The notes beneath the pieces were generated by a model that worked only from the letters and a program-made list of their open reading frames with translations, was not told the DNA's origin and did not search any database. Both the position numbers and the translations under genes were made by a program. From Paenibacillus montanisoli (lineage in GTDB: Bacteria; Bacillota; Bacilli; Paenibacillales; Paenibacillaceae), in NCBI RefSeq assembly GCF_003268025.1, contig NZ_QLUW01000008.1, forward strand, positions 1-64,000: a DNA stretch of 64,000 nt, in the 5' to 3' direction. Numbering within the stretch: position 1 is the first letter of the stretch; every line of letters begins with the position of its first letter. Positions 46,375-55,540 of the stretch are shown here, piece by piece.

Positions 46375-46405
46375 AACAAGCCCAGCCATCGGCTGAGCTT
46401 GTCTT
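46375..46405 (-). terminator. Rho-independent terminator after prsA
   Basis: Minus-strand hairpin ACAAGCTCAGCC-GAT-GGCTGGGCTTGT followed by TTTTG. Confidence 0.8.
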
Positions 46406-46431
46406 GTTGCTTGTACGAATGCGGCCAAATT

Positions 46432-47520
46432 CTACTTAGCTTCTTCCTTCTTCTCGGTTTCCGCTTTGTTGTTGTCCGCTTTGCTATCGTTTGTCTTGGA
46501 ATCGTCCGTCTTCGTGTCGTCTGTCGCCGGCGTTTCCGTCTTCGGCAGATCGATCTTCGTGATAAGCTTCGGAAGCTCGTCCGTCATAAATTTATTCAAG
46601 TTCGTCGAAGCAAGACCTTGCTTGATCAACGCTTTGTCTTGATCCGACAATTTATCAAACGGCGTAGGCTCACGCTTCTCGACCTTCATGACATGGTAGC
46701 CGAATTGGGATTTGACCGGTTCGCCGACTTTGCCGATTTCCTGCTTATTGGCTGCGTCTTTAAACTCCTGTACCCAGCCTTTTGCTTGCTGGTTCTCGTA
46801 CAAACCGCCGTTCTCTTTCGAGCCTTCGTCCTCGGAATATTGCTTCGCCAGCGCTTTCCAGTCACCGCCCGCATCCAGCTTGCCTTTGACTTCCTTCGCG
46901 AGCTTCAGCGCTTCGTCGTCTTTACGTTTTTCCTCGCCGGTCTGCGGATCTACCGTGCCGATCAGAATATGGCGAACGCTGACAACGTTGTAATCCGCCT
47001 TCGTCGATTCGAATTCCTTCTTCACTTGATCGTCCGTGATCTTCTTCTCCTGATCCTTCATGATCGATGAAATCATTGTGTAGAAGTAGCGGATGTTGGC
47101 TTCCGTCAGCTTCGCTTCTTCCGCCTTCTTCTTCACATCAGGCGTCTCGTCGATGGCCTGCTTCATCTGAGAGTAGAAGGTGTCGACCTCTTTCTGCGCA
47201 GCATCGTCCAGCTTCTGATCGCCTAGCTGTTTATACAACACCTTGTAACCGATATATTCACGCAGAAATTGCTCCTGCAGTTGCGGAATGCTAAGGTACA
47301 TTTCAGTTTGGGGCTGCACGATGCCGAAGAACGTCGAATACTTCTTGAATTCGGTGTCCGTGACCGTGCCGTCTTTATACGTAGCGATCGTTTTCCCTTC
47401 GCCCGTACCAGGAGCCGCGCCCTCCTCTTTCTTCTTGCCGCAGCCTGCTGCCAGTACGACGACAAGCACGGCGGCCAGAGCAAGCAGAGTCGCTCTTCTC
47501 CAATAGTTAGTGCGTAACAT
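46432..47520 (-). CDS. prsA: Foldase lipoprotein PrsA (parvulin-type PPIase)
   Basis: Helps secreted proteins fold outside the membrane. The 362 residues start with a lipoprotein signal ending VLAAGC (Cys about 27), then a SurA-N-like region (TDTEFKKYSTFFGIVQPQTE and EFLREYIGYKVL with frameless variation), a parvulin domain (about 178-275, SVRHILIGTVDPQTGEEKRK and GGDWKALAKQYSEDEGSKEN GG, SQFGYHVMKVEKREPTPF) and a Lys/Asp/Thr-rich C-terminal tail. The start overlaps the mfd stop by 14 bp. Confidence 0.92.
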   Translation of the reverse strand: MLRTNYWRRATLLALAAVLVVVLAAGCGKKKEEGAAPGTGEGKTIATYKDGTVTDTEFKKYSTFFGIVQPQTEMYLSIPQLQEQFLREYIGYKVLYKQLGDQKLDDAAQKEVDTFYSQMKQAIDETPDVKKKAEEAKLTEANIRYFYTMISSIMKDQEKKITDDQVKKEFESTKADYNVVSVRHILIGTVDPQTGEEKRKDDEALKLAKEVKGKLDAGGDWKALAKQYSEDEGSKENGGLYENQQAKGWVQEFKDAANKQEIGKVGEPVKSQFGYHVMKVEKREPTPFDKLSDQDKALIKQGLASTNLNKFMTDELPKLITKIDLPKTETPATDDTKTDDSKTNDSKADNNKAETEKKEEAK

Positions 47521-50500
47521 TCTGTAGTTCCCCTTTCGATTGAATGGTGTCTTTATATTGTGTCAAAAAACGTTCCAGCAGCTCAAGCTTCTGTTCTACC
47601 GTGAGCCCTTTTCCCCTTAACTGCATAAGCGGATACGGCTCTTGTCCGGTTGAGCGCTTGAACCGGTTCTCCAGCTGCAGGCAAAGCATGTCGACCTTCT
47701 TCGTGTCGAACCGCTTCTTCTCGCGCTCCGCGAAACGCAGGGTAAAGTCCTCGCCTTTCCCGCCGATTTGCTCGATGCCCAGAAGCGCGCCATACACCTT
47801 CAAACGAGCTACAGAAAGCAGGTTGTCGACCGCTTGAGGCAGATCGCCGAACCGGTCAACGAGCTCCTCCCGCAGGTCTTCTACTTCTTCGAAGGTACGG
47901 GCCGATGCCACTTTTTTGTAAATCTCTATCTTCTGTATGCTATCGTAAATATAAGCCGACGGCAAGTAGGCATCGATGCTCATGTCGATCACCGTGCTTA
48001 CTTCCTTCACCGGCTCCTCAACTTCGCCGCCCATATCCGCCTTCCGCTTCTTGATTTCGTCGGCTAACATTTGCGAATACAAATCGAACCCGACGGAAGC
48101 AATAAAGCCGTGCTGCTCCGCGCCCAGCAAATTTCCCGCTCCGCGGATGGACAAGTCGCGCATCGCGATCTTAAAGCCGGAGCCAAGCTCCGTGAACTCC
48201 TTGATCGACTGAAGCCGCTTCTCGGCCACTTCCGTCAGCACCTTATCCCGCTGGTACGTGAAATACGCATATGCGATCCGGTTGGAGCGGCCTACCCGTC
48301 CGCGCAGCTGATACAGCTGGGACAAGCCCATCTTGTCCGCGTCGTGGACGATCAACGTATTGACGTTCGGAATATCGACGCCTGTCTCAATGATGCTGGT
48401 GCTGACAAGCACGTCGGACTCGCCGTCGAGGAAGTCCAGAATCGTCTTCTCCAGCTCCTGTTCGGACATTTGGCCGTGACCGACCGCCACCCGCGCATCG
48501 GGCACGAGCGCATGGATCTGCTCGGCCATCTGGTGGATACCCTGTACGCGGTTGTAGAGATAATAGACCTGGCCGCCTCGCGCAAGCTCGCGCTCAATAG
48601 CCTCGCGCACAAGCGAAGGGCTGTATTCCACGACGTAGGTTTGAACCGGGAACCGGTTCTCCGGCGGCGTCTCGATGACGGACAGATCGCGCACGCCGAG
48701 CATCGACATATGCAGCGTCCGCGGAATCGGCGTCGCAGTCAGCGTCAATACGTCGACATTGGTCTTCAGCCGCTTCAGCTTCTCTTTATGGGACACGCCG
48801 AAGCGCTGCTCCTCATCGACGATGAGCAGTCCCAAATCTTTAAATATAATATCCTGCGAAAGCAGCCGATGCGTGCCGATGACGACATCGACCGTCCCCG
48901 CCTTCAGGCCCTTCATCGTCGCGGTCTGATCTTTCTTGGAACGGAAACGGCTCAGCACCTGCACGTTAAACGGGAAGCCCGAGAAGCGCTCGCGGAACGT
49001 CTCGTAATGCTGCTGCGCCAAAATCGTGGTCGGCACCAGAATGGCCACCTGCTTGCCTTCTATGGCGGCCTTGAACGCCGCCCGCACGGCCACTTCCGTC
49101 TTGCCGTAGCCGACGTCGCCGCAGAGCAGACGGTCCATCGGGCGCGGAATTTGCATATCCTTCTTAATCTCCGCTATGGCCCGCAGCTGGTCATTCGTCT
49201 CGTCATACGGGAACATCGCTTCGAATTCCTGCTGGTATGACGTGTCCTGACCGAACGCGAAGCCGCTCGTCGCCTGCCGCTCGGCGTACAGCTTGATGAG
49301 CTCGTCGGCAATGTCCTTGACGGACGACTGGGCTTTGCTCTTCACCCGCGTCCATTCGTTGCCGCCCAGCTTATAGACCTTCGGCTCCTTCTCTTCGGAG
49401 CCGACATATTTTTGAATCAAATCGATCTGCTCGATCGGGACGGACAGCTTATCGCCGCCAGCGTACAAAATATGCATGTAGTCCTTATGAATACCGGCAA
49501 TTTCAAGCGTGCCGATCCCCATATACTTGCCGATGCCGTGGTTCTGGTGAACGACGTAATCGCCGACCTTCAACTCGGTATAACTCTTGATCCGCTCCGC
49601 ATTGTCCATCTTCTTGTCGAGGCGGCGCGCCTTGCGCTGCTTCTGCGAGAACATCTCGCCCTCGGTAATGACGATAAGATGGATCGACGGCAGCTCGAAG
49701 CCCGTCTGTAAATTGCCTTCTATGATAAGCGGCGGTTCAATGCCGTAATCATGCAGCACCCGCCGCATGCGGTCCATCCGCTCAGGATTGCCGGCCAGCA
49801 TGATGACCTTCGCGCCGGTCTTGCGCCACCGCTCCATCTCCGCCTTCAGCACGTTCATCTGGCCGTGGAAGCTTTGCATGGAACGGCATACGACGTTGAG
49901 AATATTTTGCGGCTGCGTGTGCGGAATTTGCCGCAGGAACAATGACAGAAACAGCGTCGGGAACGGACGGTGGAACAGCACGTCGTCCGATGGCCGCGCA
50001 AGCGCAAGCGAAGGAAGCGCCTTGCCATTGGTCATGAGGTGCATCGCCCATTCCGCTTCGTCCCGCTCCAGCTGGCGGCCGGTTTCGATCAGACGCGTCG
50101 GCTCATCATAGATGAGCAGGGTATCTTTCGGCATGTAATCAAACAACGTTTGCCGCTCCGGGTAGAGCAGCGAAATATATTTATAGATTTCCGTAAAATA
50201 CTGATGCTGGCGCAGCTTCTCGATTTCCGAGCCGATCTCGGAACGAAGGCGGTCCTTGGCCGTACGGTCGGTCATCTTCTGCAGCTGCTGTTCCAGCAGG
50301 TCCGCAGCGTGCTTCGCCGCGTTCTCGAAGCGCCTTGCGTCGGCGGTCAGCTCCTGGCACGGCGGCACCGTATACTGCTCAAGCTTATCGATGGAGCGCT
50401 GCTCGGACGGATAGAACGTACGGATCGAATCGATCTCGTCGTCGAACCATTCGACCCGGTACGGATGCGGCGACGTGAGCGGAAACAGGTCGACGATGCC

Positions 50501-51034
50501 CCCTCTGACGCTCATCTCGCCTTTACCCTCGACCTTGTCGACACGCACATAGCCGAGCTCTACCATTTGACGTAAAAACGCTTCCAACGATAGCGTCTCC
50601 CCGACCTTCAGCTCGATCCGAGCCGCAGCCATGACGCTGCTAACCGGCAGGAACCGCCGGACACCGGAAAAAGGCACGACAATAATCCCGCGAAACCCTT
50701 GCGACAGTCGGATAAGCACATCCATCCGCTGTGCGAGCGTCTCCGGGCTCGAAATGGCTGCTTCGGCAGCGACTAATTCATTGGCGGGATACAGCAGCAC
50801 TTCGCTCTCGGACAGGCACTCCACAAGGTCTTCCGCGATCTTCTGGGCAGCGAACATATTGTGGGTGACGACGAGCATCGGGCGATCGAACTCCCGCTTC
50901 AGCGCAGCGATCATCACTTGACGCGAAGAACCGGCCAGCCCCGATATGAGCTGCTCCTGCATTCCTTTCTTGATTCCGGATACGACCGAACCAAAATCCG
51001 TATCCGCTGCATAAGCTTCCAGTAATGCTTTCAA
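47507..51034 (-). CDS. mfd: Transcription-repair coupling factor Mfd
   Basis: ATP-dependent translocase that removes stalled RNA polymerase and recruits UvrA. About 1175 residues: UvrB-homology region (GLAGSSRQVMIAALKREFDR, then SVRGGIVDLFPLTSPHPYRV), RNAP-interacting CarD-like domain (LKVGDYVVHQNHGIGKYMGI, about 500), helicase motifs DRLLCGDVGYGKTEVAVRAA, the DEEQ box in LLIVDEEQRFGVSHKEKLK, TLTATPIPRTLHMSMLG, GRVGRSNRIAYAYF, and the C-terminal TRCF domain. TTG 51034 (GAGGTG 9 nt upstream) is preferred to GTG 51061, which has a weak site. Confidence 0.97.
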   Translation of the reverse strand: MKALLEAYAADTDFGSVVSGIKKGMQEQLISGLAGSSRQVMIAALKREFDRPMLVVTHNMFAAQKIAEDLVECLSESEVLLYPANELVAAEAAISSPETLAQRMDVLIRLSQGFRGIIVVPFSGVRRFLPVSSVMAAARIELKVGETLSLEAFLRQMVELGYVRVDKVEGKGEMSVRGGIVDLFPLTSPHPYRVEWFDDEIDSIRTFYPSEQRSIDKLEQYTVPPCQELTADARRFENAAKHAADLLEQQLQKMTDRTAKDRLRSEIGSEIEKLRQHQYFTEIYKYISLLYPERQTLFDYMPKDTLLIYDEPTRLIETGRQLERDEAEWAMHLMTNGKALPSLALARPSDDVLFHRPFPTLFLSLFLRQIPHTQPQNILNVVCRSMQSFHGQMNVLKAEMERWRKTGAKVIMLAGNPERMDRMRRVLHDYGIEPPLIIEGNLQTGFELPSIHLIVITEGEMFSQKQRKARRLDKKMDNAERIKSYTELKVGDYVVHQNHGIGKYMGIGTLEIAGIHKDYMHILYAGGDKLSVPIEQIDLIQKYVGSEEKEPKVYKLGGNEWTRVKSKAQSSVKDIADELIKLYAERQATSGFAFGQDTSYQQEFEAMFPYDETNDQLRAIAEIKKDMQIPRPMDRLLCGDVGYGKTEVAVRAAFKAAIEGKQVAILVPTTILAQQHYETFRERFSGFPFNVQVLSRFRSKKDQTATMKGLKAGTVDVVIGTHRLLSQDIIFKDLGLLIVDEEQRFGVSHKEKLKRLKTNVDVLTLTATPIPRTLHMSMLGVRDLSVIETPPENRFPVQTYVVEYSPSLVREAIERELARGGQVYYLYNRVQGIHQMAEQIHALVPDARVAVGHGQMSEQELEKTILDFLDGESDVLVSTSIIETGVDIPNVNTLIVHDADKMGLSQLYQLRGRVGRSNRIAYAYFTYQRDKVLTEVAEKRLQSIKEFTELGSGFKIAMRDLSIRGAGNLLGAEQHGFIASVGFDLYSQMLADEIKKRKADMGGEVEEPVKEVSTVIDMSIDAYLPSAYIYDSIQKIEIYKKVASARTFEEVEDLREELVDRFGDLPQAVDNLLSVARLKVYGALLGIEQIGGKGEDFTLRFAEREKKRFDTKKVDMLCLQLENRFKRSTGQEPYPLMQLRGKGLTVEQKLELLERFLTQYKDTIQSKGELQNVTH

Positions 51035-51146
51035 CGTTAGCGGCACCTCGTTTCTTTCCACAAGACAACACTTCTATTCGATGAAAAATCGGCTATCGGC
51101 CGGATTCCCTCTCTAGCAACCTGCATTTCTCCGTTTCGATCATTAC

Positions 51147-51182
51147 AAAAAGAAGCCTCAGCCATACGCCAAGGCTCTTTGT
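51147..51182 (-). terminator. Rho-independent terminator after fin
   Basis: Minus-strand hairpin AAGAGCCTTGGCG-TATG-GCTGAGGCTTCTT followed by T residues, between fin and mfd. Confidence 0.8.
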
Positions 51183-51200
51183 TCATTCACTTGCCCCTTA

Positions 51201-51431
51201 TTACTGCAGCGGGTTGGATACAAGCAGCAGCTCCGGGTTGCTGTCAATCGCCTCGCGGCAATAATCGCAGACGACATTCACCGTAACGTCGCCGTTCGGA
51301 TTATACGCTATTATATCGCTGCGTTCTTCGGGGGTCAAGAAATGGAAACCAAGCTGCGTTTCTGAAATATGGGCGTTATTGATCGACCCGATTTGCGATT
51401 TACAATGCCGGCAAATATAATTTACAGCCAT
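51201..51431 (-). CDS. fin: Anti-sigma-F factor Fin (YabK)
   Basis: Small forespore protein that antagonises sigma-F and helps the change to sigma-G. The 76 residues contain two zinc-type CXXC motifs, YICRHCKSQIGSI and VVCDYCREAIDSN, flanking TQLGFHFLTPEERSDIIAYN. Length and motifs match B. subtilis Fin, and so does the location between pth and mfd. GGAGG precedes the start. Confidence 0.95.
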   Translation of the reverse strand: MAVNYICRHCKSQIGSINNAHISETQLGFHFLTPEERSDIIAYNPNGDVTVNVVCDYCREAIDSNPELLLVSNPLQ

Positions 51432-51486
51432 ATGTATGCCTCCTGAGTAGTCGTTATACCCTCAGTATGCCCGCAATGGCTGAAAT

Positions 51487-52047
51487 TTAACGGTTATATT
51501 TGGCCATGGTGCGTTCGAATGAATTCGTCAGCGCAAATTCCGCCGCGTCGCAGCTTTCGTCAATCATTGCCTTCAGCAGATCCTGCTCGCTCTTCGGGAA
51601 ATTAGAAAGCACGTAGTCTGAGATGCTCATCCCCGTCTGCGGCCGCGAAATGCCAATGCGGATCCGATTGAAGGTTTGCGTACCGGTATGTTGGATGATG
51701 GACTTGATCCCGTTATGGCCGCCGGCGCTGCCCTGGTAGCGAAGACGGATTTTGCCCGTTTCCGTATCCAGATCGTCATACACGATAATGCCGTCCTCAA
51801 GACTCGTTTTATAGTAATCCATATACCCTCTTACCGTTTCGCCGGACAAATTCATATACGTCATCGGTTTAATAAGTGCGACTTTCGTCCCGGCCACATT
51901 GCCTTCCCCGATCAGTCCTTTGCACTTGCTCTGCGTGACTTTAATCCCCCACCGCTTCGCAAGCTCATCTACGACCATAAAGCCCACATTATGCCGCGTC
52001 CCTTGATACGCGGTGCCGGGGTTGCCTAATCCGACAATCCATTTCAT
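51487..52047 (-). CDS. pth: Peptidyl-tRNA hydrolase
   Basis: Releases peptides from peptidyl-tRNA dropped by the ribosome (spoVC in B. subtilis). The 186 residues include KWIVGLGNPGTAYQGTRHNV with the catalytic His, KPMTYMNLSGETVRGYMDYY, VYDDLDTETGKIRLRYQGSA GGHNGIKSIIQHTGT and FNRIRIGISRP. AGGAG precedes the ATG. The position between ctc and fin is conserved. Confidence 0.97.
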   Translation of the reverse strand: MKWIVGLGNPGTAYQGTRHNVGFMVVDELAKRWGIKVTQSKCKGLIGEGNVAGTKVALIKPMTYMNLSGETVRGYMDYYKTSLEDGIIVYDDLDTETGKIRLRYQGSAGGHNGIKSIIQHTGTQTFNRIRIGISRPQTGMSISDYVLSNFPKSEQDLLKAMIDESCDAAEFALTNSFERTMAKYNR

Positions 52048-52176
52048 GCTGACAGCTCAACTCCTGTGCCAAAAAAATTTTCTAAATCACCCTGCAACGA
52101 ATGTTCATCTTCAATTGTCATATGTATAGATTCGGCACTGCAGCCGGACTTCGTGTGCAAAGGGGCGTAATTTTCG

Positions 52177-52377
52177 ATGTATGTCAACGGCCAGCTGATT
52201 TTCGACGACAGTCATTTCCAAGACCACCACGAGTACCAGGTTCCCGTTCAAGTCTATTGGCGCAAAGAACACCATGATATCGGCTACGTCGAAACGATCA
52301 GTCCATCGTACATCATGATGAATAATGTTTTCTACAGCCGCAAGCAGTTTACCTTCGTTTCCAGACCGGGCTATTAA
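52177..52377 (+). CDS. Uncharacterised small protein, the only plus-strand gene (66 aa)
   Basis: Not recognised. Starts MYVNGQLIFDDSHFQDHHEY, continues QVPVQVYWRKEHHDIGYVET and ends FTFVSRPGY. It is rich in aromatic and His residues, with no membrane segment and no cysteine; a small beta-rich fold is plausible. AAAGGGG lies about 11 nt upstream of the ATG. It is transcribed away from pth and towards ctc, with which it shares a terminator region. Codon use looks ordinary. It is probably real because it has a ribosome site and no better gene occupies the region. Confidence 0.6.
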   Translation: MYVNGQLIFDDSHFQDHHEYQVPVQVYWRKEHHDIGYVETISPSYIMMNNVFYSRKQFTFVSRPGY

Positions 52378-52410
52378 AAAATAAAAGGGCTGCTTCCATG
52401 CCCGCAGCCC
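52376..52410 (-). terminator. Rho-independent terminator after ctc
   Basis: Minus-strand hairpin GGGCTGCGGGCATGGAAGCAGCCC followed by TTTTATTTTT. The stem also sits just past the stop of the convergent plus-strand ORF, but on the plus strand it lacks a good T-run. Confidence 0.85.
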
Positions 52411-52421
52411 AAATCCTACCG

Positions 52422-53072
52422 TTATTCGAAATTTACAGCATGCATTTCCGCTTCATGCGCGCGCTGCTCCGCTTCGTGCGTTTCTACCGCGGCAGCTTCC
52501 GCTTCTTCCGCCGTCAAATCCTTCTGAGGCACTAGAATGGTGACGACCACCTGATCGGTGTCCACCTTCGTCGATACGCCGGCAGGCAGCCGCAAATCGC
52601 TGACCAGCAGGTTCTCCCCCATGCCAAGCCCAGATACGTCGACCTCGATGGCATCCGGAATTTGATTCGGCAAGCAATGGATTTCCAGCTCATGGAGCAT
52701 CGGCTGCAAGATGCCGCCTTCGCGCACGCCTGTCGAGTCGCCGATCATCTCAAGCCGTACCTGCGTTTTGATCGACTGATTCATATTAACCTGATGGAAA
52801 TCGATATGAAGCAGGTTGCGTGTAAGCGGCTCGCGCTGCACTTCGGTCAGCATGACCGGCTGCTTCCCCGCTCCCGGAATGTCGAGCTCCAGCAATGCAT
52901 GCGGATGCGAACGCAGCAGCGCGGACAGCTCCTTCTCATTGACCGAGACCGGAATCGGCTTGCTCAGCTTGGATCCATATACGACGCCAGGTACGAAGCC
53001 TTGCTGTCTCATTTGTTTCAATTGGCCTTGCGTGGCAGTCGTCCGTGCTTCTGCCCGAAATGGTATCGCCAT
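52422..53072 (-). CDS. ctc: 50S ribosomal protein bL25, Ctc form
   Basis: Binds 5S rRNA; the long form is the general stress protein Ctc. The 216 residues have the L25 N-terminal domain (about 5-90, FVPGVVYGSKLSKPIPVSVN, HALLELDIPGAGKQPVMLTE) and the TL5/Ctc C-terminal beta domain (VREGGILQPMLHELEIHCLP, VSGLGMGENLLVSDLRLPAG). The last 35 residues are Glu/Ala/His-rich. It lies directly after glmU; the prs gene that separates them in B. subtilis is absent. Confidence 0.95.
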   Translation of the reverse strand: MAIPFRAEARTTATQGQLKQMRQQGFVPGVVYGSKLSKPIPVSVNEKELSALLRSHPHALLELDIPGAGKQPVMLTEVQREPLTRNLLHIDFHQVNMNQSIKTQVRLEMIGDSTGVREGGILQPMLHELEIHCLPNQIPDAIEVDVSGLGMGENLLVSDLRLPAGVSTKVDTDQVVVTILVPQKDLTAEEAEAAAVETHEAEQRAHEAEMHAVNFE

Positions 53073-53165
53073 AGTCGGAAACCTCCAAAGAGTGTTGTGA
53101 TTTCCATATATTCTTTCCCATTCCGGCTTCGAAATAAACGACTAAGATGAAACGGCCCAGGCGGA

Positions 53166-54566
53166 CTACCCCTTCGCTTGGCTCTCTTTCTTCGCTTTCG
53201 CGCGGCCGCGCAGCTTCTCCGCATAGCCCGGTTTGTTGATTTGGCGCTCGCGGGCGATCGCCACATCGTTGTCAGGCACATCCTGCGTAATCGTCGAGCC
53301 GGCAACCACATAGGCGCCGTCGCCGATCTTCACGGGCGCGATCAAATTGACGTTGCTGCCGACAAACGCACGGTCGCCAATCTCGGTCAGCGACTTGTTA
53401 TAGCCGTCGTAATTGACGGTAATCGCGCCGCAGCCGATATTGACGTCCTTGCCGACCTTCGCATCGCCGACATAGCTCAGATGCGAAACCTTGGTTCCCT
53501 CGCCAAGCTCCGCATTCTTGATTTCCACGAAATCGCCGATTTTGCAGCCAGCGCCTAGCTTAGTACCAGGACGCAGGTAGGCATACGGGCCTACCGCGCA
53601 ATCGTCGCTTATCACCGACTCCACGGCATTGGAATGCTTCACGGTCACGCCGTTGCCGATTTGCGTATCCGTCACATCCGCATGCGGACCGATTGCGCAA
53701 TCTTCGCCGATGACGGTACGGCCGCGCAGCACGGTGCCCGGATAAATCACGGTGTCCGAGCCAATCACTACGTCCGCTTCGATGTACGTTGCGGCCGGAT
53801 CGATGATCGTTACGCCGTTGATTTGATGATTCCGGTTAATCCGCGCGCGCATGAGCGATTCCGCCTCAGCCAAGCCGACACGGTCATTGACGCCGATCCC
53901 TTCGGCAAAGTCAGGCGCACAGTAAGCGCCAACCGTCTCGCCGGCGTTCTTCAAAATTTCCATCACGTCCGTCAGGTAGTACTCGCCCTGCGCATTGTTG
54001 TTGGTCACTTGCTTCAATGCCTGGAACAACTTTTTATTGTCGAAGCAGTACATGCCTGTGTTGATTTCCGTAATCGCCGCTTGTTCCGGCGTGCAATCCT
54101 TCTGCTCCACGATGCGCAGCACGTTGCCGGCCTCATCGCGGATAATGCGGCCAAGCCCTTGCGGATTCGGCACAACAGCCGTCAGCACGGTTGCCGCAGC
54201 TTCCGTCTTATGATGCAGCGCAAGCAGCTCCCCGATCGTTGCCGCCGTGACTAGCGGCGTATCGCCATACAGAATAACCGTCGTGCCCGTCTCTTCGCCA
54301 AGCAGCGGCTCCGCCTGCTGCACGGCATGGCCGGTGCCGAGCTGCTGCTCCTGAAGGACAAACTCCGCGCCGTCCCCGAGGTACGCGCGTACCGTTTCCG
54401 CGCCGTGACCGAGCACGACGACCGTACGCTCGCAAGCGGCGTCCTTTACCGTCTGCAGTACATGCCCTACCATCGGTTTGCCGCACACAGGATGCAGTAC
54501 TTTATATAATTTTGATTTCATTCGTTTTCCTTGCCCTGCTGCCAATACAATTGCCATTACTTTCAA
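53166..54566 (-). CDS. glmU: Bifunctional GlmU (UDP-GlcNAc pyrophosphorylase / GlcN-1-P acetyltransferase)
   Basis: Makes UDP-N-acetylglucosamine for peptidoglycan and wall polymers. In 466 residues: N-terminal uridyltransferase with AIVLAAGQGKRMKSKLYKVL, GTGHAVQQAEPLL and YGDTPLVTAATI, and a C-terminal left-handed beta-helix of hexapeptide repeats with the acetyltransferase signature YLRPGTKLGAGCKIGDFVEI, KNAELGEGTKVSHLSYVGDA and NYDGYNKSLTEIGDRAFVGS. The start is TTG with AGGAGGG upstream. A Lys-rich tail ends the protein. Confidence 0.97.
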   Translation of the reverse strand: MKVMAIVLAAGQGKRMKSKLYKVLHPVCGKPMVGHVLQTVKDAACERTVVVLGHGAETVRAYLGDGAEFVLQEQQLGTGHAVQQAEPLLGEETGTTVILYGDTPLVTAATIGELLALHHKTEAAATVLTAVVPNPQGLGRIIRDEAGNVLRIVEQKDCTPEQAAITEINTGMYCFDNKKLFQALKQVTNNNAQGEYYLTDVMEILKNAGETVGAYCAPDFAEGIGVNDRVGLAEAESLMRARINRNHQINGVTIIDPAATYIEADVVIGSDTVIYPGTVLRGRTVIGEDCAIGPHADVTDTQIGNGVTVKHSNAVESVISDDCAVGPYAYLRPGTKLGAGCKIGDFVEIKNAELGEGTKVSHLSYVGDAKVGKDVNIGCGAITVNYDGYNKSLTEIGDRAFVGSNVNLIAPVKIGDGAYVVAGSTITQDVPDNDVAIARERQINKPGYAEKLRGRAKAKKESQAKG

Positions 54567-54644
54567 AGGATGTCCCTCCTAGCTTTCTTACCCCTTCATA
54601 ACGCATCGCTCATAAATGCTCTATTGAGCATATCGTATCTCCGG

Positions 54645-54683
54645 GCAAAAGAAAAGAGAGCCGTCCGTAAACGGGCTCTCTTT
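54645..54683 (-). terminator. Rho-independent terminator after spoVG
   Basis: Minus-strand hairpin AAGAGAGCC-(11 nt)-GGCTCTCTT followed by TTCTTTT, between spoVG and glmU. Confidence 0.85.
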
Positions 54684-54706
54684 GCTCGACGTCCCAATGC
54701 TTTGAT

Positions 54707-54991
54707 TTAGGCGCCTTCTTCGATAACCTCTTCTTCCGTCGCTGCACGTTCGTATTCTGCGAGGACGGCAGCTTGGATCTTCTCCCGTGTCGTCGAAGAA
54801 ATCGGGTGTGCGATATCGCGGAATTCTCCATCAGGAGTACGCTTGCTTGGCATTGCCACAAACATTCCATTGTTTCCGTCTATCACGCGAATATCGTGAA
54901 CGACAAATTCATTGTCAATGGTAATTGAGGCGATTGCCTTCATCCGGCCTTCGGAATTTACTCGGCGGAGTCTAACATCGGTAATTTGCAT
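54707..54991 (-). CDS. spoVG: Regulatory protein SpoVG
   Basis: Small nucleic-acid-binding regulator involved in septation and cortex formation. The 94 residues are classic Spo[62 protein letters not shown] and [13 protein letters not shown], then a Glu-rich tail. GGTGGTG precedes the ATG. A sigma-H promoter very like that of B. subtilis spoVG lies upstream. Confidence 0.98.
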   Translation of the reverse strand: MQITDVRLRRVNSEGRMKAIASITIDNEFVVHDIRVIDGNNGMFVAMPSKRTPDGEFRDIAHPISSTTREKIQAAVLAEYERAATEEEVIEEGA

Positions 54992-55029
54992 CTGTGTTCA
55001 CCACCTTTGCCTATCAAAGACTTGGTGTA

Positions 55030-55058
55030 TACTTCCACGTTTTGATGCGAATTCCTTC
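55030..55058 (-). promoter_or_regulatory. Sigma-H promoter of spoVG
   Basis: On the minus strand GAAGGAATT (55050-55058) matches the sigma-H -35 RNAGGAWWW in all positions, and GTGGAAGTA (55030-55038) matches the -10 RNNGAATWW with one mismatch, spaced 11 bp. The arrangement is close to the B. subtilis spoVG promoter. An A/T-rich block upstream (about 55080-55115) resembles its AbrB-bound enhancer region. Confidence 0.8.
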
Positions 55059-55120
55059 ATGGATCTGGAAAATATCTGGCTATAATAAAAATATTTTTTA
55101 AAGTCAAATATTATCCTTTA

Positions 55121-55513
55121 TCATTCGACTCCAATCGCCACGATCAGCTCAATTTCGACAAGAACGTCCTTCGGAAGCCGTGCCACTTCTACGGTTGAAC
55201 GAGCCGGTTTATGGTCGCCAAAGTAAGATGCGTAGATCGTGTTGAGCGCTGCGAACTGATTCATGTCTTTAATGAAGACAGTCGCCTTGACTACGTCGGC
55301 GAACGAAGCGCCCGCCTCGGCAAGGACAGCCTCCAGATTGCGGAAAACCTGATGAGTCTGCTCTTCGATGCCGCCTTCTACGAGCGCGCCTTCCGCCGTC
55401 AGCGGAATTTGACCGGAAGTGAACAGCAAATTGCCAAGCTTCATCGCTTGCGAATACGGTCCGATGGCCGCAGGCGCTTTGGTCGTTGCTATAGGTTGCG
55501 GTTGTACTTTCAT
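55121..55513 (-). CDS. ridA: RidA/YjgF-family enamine/imine deaminase (YabJ)
   Basis: Hydrolyses reactive enamine/imine intermediates; YabJ also affects PurR-dependent control in B. subtilis. About 130 residues with [60 protein letters not shown] and the Arg-containing [20 protein letters not shown] signature. ATG 55513 has AGGAGG 11 nt upstream; a TTG two codons earlier is an alternative. Cotranscribed with purR. Confidence 0.95.
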   Translation of the reverse strand: MKVQPQPIATTKAPAAIGPYSQAMKLGNLLFTSGQIPLTAEGALVEGGIEEQTHQVFRNLEAVLAEAGASFADVVKATVFIKDMNQFAALNTIYASYFGDHKPARSTVEVARLPKDVLVEIELIVAIGVE

Positions 55514-55540
55514 TGCCAATAAATCCTCCTCGATTGTTTG

